A stretch of DNA of 64,000 nucleotides, taken from Dendrophyllia cribrosa. Its lineage: Eukaryota > Cnidaria > Anthozoa > Scleractinia > Dendrophylliidae. The DNA is taken from the NCBI GenBank assembly GCA_024195265.1, contig JAJLRJ010000010.1:37358709-37422708 (forward strand), read 5' to 3'. Below the pieces are notes generated by a model, which did not search any database, was not told the origin of the DNA, and was given only the letters and a program-made list of their open reading frames with translations. Shown piece by piece: positions 62,469 to 64,000 of the stretch (position 1 is its first letter; every line of letters begins with the position of its first letter). Made by a program: the position numbers and the translations under genes.

Positions 62469-63423
62469 TTAATACCGAGCGACTATTTCCAGGAATATGG
62501 GGTCACGTGGTTGCATTATAAGCACAGACCGAAACTTCAGTTGGGACACTGTATCTGCAGCTTTCTGGAACTTGATTTTTGGAAAGTATCTTAAGCATTG
62601 CATGCAATTCGCAGTCTTAATCTCTAGGAGGGCAAACCGAGTACCGATACACTGGCGGGGACCCATACCAAATGGCATGTAGGAGTATGGATCGTGGGTT
62701 TCCCTGTTCTCTGGGGAGAATCGGTCAGGATCAAACTTCTCAGGATCCGGCCACAAGGCTGGGTCGCGGTGGAGAACATAGGATGGCATGAACACATCCA
62801 CACCACATGGGATGGTGATTCCGTTTATGGTGCACGTCTCGATGCATCTCCGGCTGAAGTTAAACCCTGGGGAATAAAGCCGTAAAACCTCGCAAAGAAC
62901 CCGGTTGAGATAATCCAAACTATTGAGAAAGTCGTACATAGGCATGTCCCCACGGGTGTCAACGGCCTCGTCAAGTTCCTTGAGGAGTTTGTCCTGGATT
63001 TCTGGGTGAGTAGCGAGGACGTGCGCCATAAAAGAGAGCGTACTTCCGGTTGATTCAAATCCCGACACCATGAAAAGGACAGATTGTGCAGATACTTCTT
63101 CATCGCTTAGCTTCTTACCAACGCCCTCTATCTCCTGTTGCTGTGCTTCTGTCATCAGTTGCAGTAAATCCTTTCTGCTTGGAATTTTTTGTGCCTTTCT
63201 AGCGTCATAGATTGTTCGAGCCAACCTTATGAAGTAGTCAATATGATTTACAGGGCTCATGTTCAATTTCTTGCTGAGGTAATCTGAGAAAGGGAACATA
63301 GTGCTTTGTGCACTATATCAGGATCAGGGTTGGTTTGGACATCGGCTTGCATCCCGAATGCTGTGGACAAGATCACATCCAGTGAGAACAAATTGAACAG
63401 CGGAATGACGTCGATGCTCTTTC
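62469..63423 (-). CDS. Cytochrome P450 (clan 3-like), C-terminal part, with apparent frameshift
   Basis: A membrane-bound haem monooxygenase. The last coding part (63299-62469, 276 codons) shows the I-helix VSGFESTGSTL, the K-helix EVLR, FDPDRFSPEN and the haem-binding PFGMGPRQCIGTRFA, ending at TAA 62469. The segment just upstream (to an AG acceptor at 63424) reads KSIDVIPLFNLFSLDVILST-AFGMQ, as expected for this family, but in a different frame. The change lies at about 63,295-63,305 with no room for an intron. It is a pseudogene or a sequencing error. Earlier exons lie beyond the window. Confidence 0.85.
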
Positions 63424-64000
63424 CTGTAGATGTGAAGTGATAATCAATATAAAGTCAGTAAAACATATAGCACAAACACAATTTCCTCTTGTCAGTGCGG
63501 GAAAAGACAAGAAATGAAGAGCGAGGACTAGGGGTGAGAAGATTAGCTTTGTCCATATTTGAATTTCCCACTCCAGAAACTATGGGGAGTTTGGGCCCTA
63601 GCATCGGGTGCTAATGATCTTAACGGTCATTTGGGGGTTTAAAAATATGGCAACAGAATGTCTAGAATCTAGTGTTGCCACATTTCGGGAAGCAATAACA
63701 GCTTCCAAAACACAACTGTACTGGAATACAATGAGAATTGTACGTAGAATTAACAAAACAGTATGAGCAACTGATCCGAAGCTGTGCCCCTTCCTCGGGC
63801 AAAATGAAAAGTTCATAAGTCAACAGTTATCCATTACCTCGTAAGGGCTCGTAAGCATTGATTTCTACTTTAGGAATTAATGGCTTACAAAAAACATAAG
63901 AGTATCCATTGTGCTTATGCATTAGTCAATTCCAGTAGTGCCCCTCCCCCCTCCCCCCTCCCCCCTCCCCTGGCTATTAGGTGGGCATTAATTTTGCTCA
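63424..64000. other. P450 intron, non-coding
   Basis: No exon seen. A CCCCTCC-type microsatellite lies at 63,938-63,970. Confidence 0.5.

Overview
The window looks like nuclear DNA of an animal, most likely a cnidarian (stony coral or sea anemone). The reasons are intron-rich genes with GT-AG splice sites, a beta-arrestin and a CXorf65-like gene in invertebrate form, many small DNA transposons, and a large virus-like Polinton/Maverick element. The species is an inference. Nothing suggests a bacterial genome.

Bases 1 to about 11,170 hold most of a Polinton/Maverick (adintovirus-like) element whose left end lies outside the window. Rightward come a capsid-like gene, a packaging ATPase, several small genes (some membrane proteins) and a retrovirus-like integrase. 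Leftward come a coiled-coil membrane protein gene and a protein-primed family B DNA polymerase. Most large genes are broken by frameshifts, stops or a deletion, while several small ones are intact. Nearly every gene is preceded by the same short TATA-like box, often fused to the AATAAA and stop codon of the gene before it. The element ends near a large palindrome at 11,135-11,304, followed by the tail of a LINE reverse transcriptase.

Bases 11,872-25,400 are a duplicated region. It holds two paralogous genes of the endonuclease/exonuclease/phosphatase (EEP) fold on the minus strand (A at 12,187-13,734; B at 23,776-25,321). The 2.1 kb upstream of copy A is present twice (13,761-15,862 and 17,583-19,708), and a second Polinton remnant with a chromodomain integrase sits between the two. 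Copy B has taken a 1,262 bp Mutator-like insertion with a 9 bp target duplication, and copy A preserves the empty site. A papain-like protease-type ORF with a Cys...Asp-x-His pattern lies at 20,909-21,556.

Bases 25,400-30,500 are mostly transposon debris (Tc1/mariner-type and hAT-type MITEs, foldbacks, and a 64-base C tract). Bases 30,515-47,963 carry a complete 19-exon beta-arrestin gene on the minus strand (428 aa). Its introns contain minisatellites and MITEs. A 4.7 kb intergenic stretch separates it from a divergent five-exon CXorf65-like gene on the plus strand (52,688-57,504), whose third intron contains a nested foldback element. Bases 57,505-62,468 are repeats. The window ends with the C-terminal part of a clan-3 cytochrome P450 gene on the minus strand (62,469-63,423), which appears to carry a frameshift.
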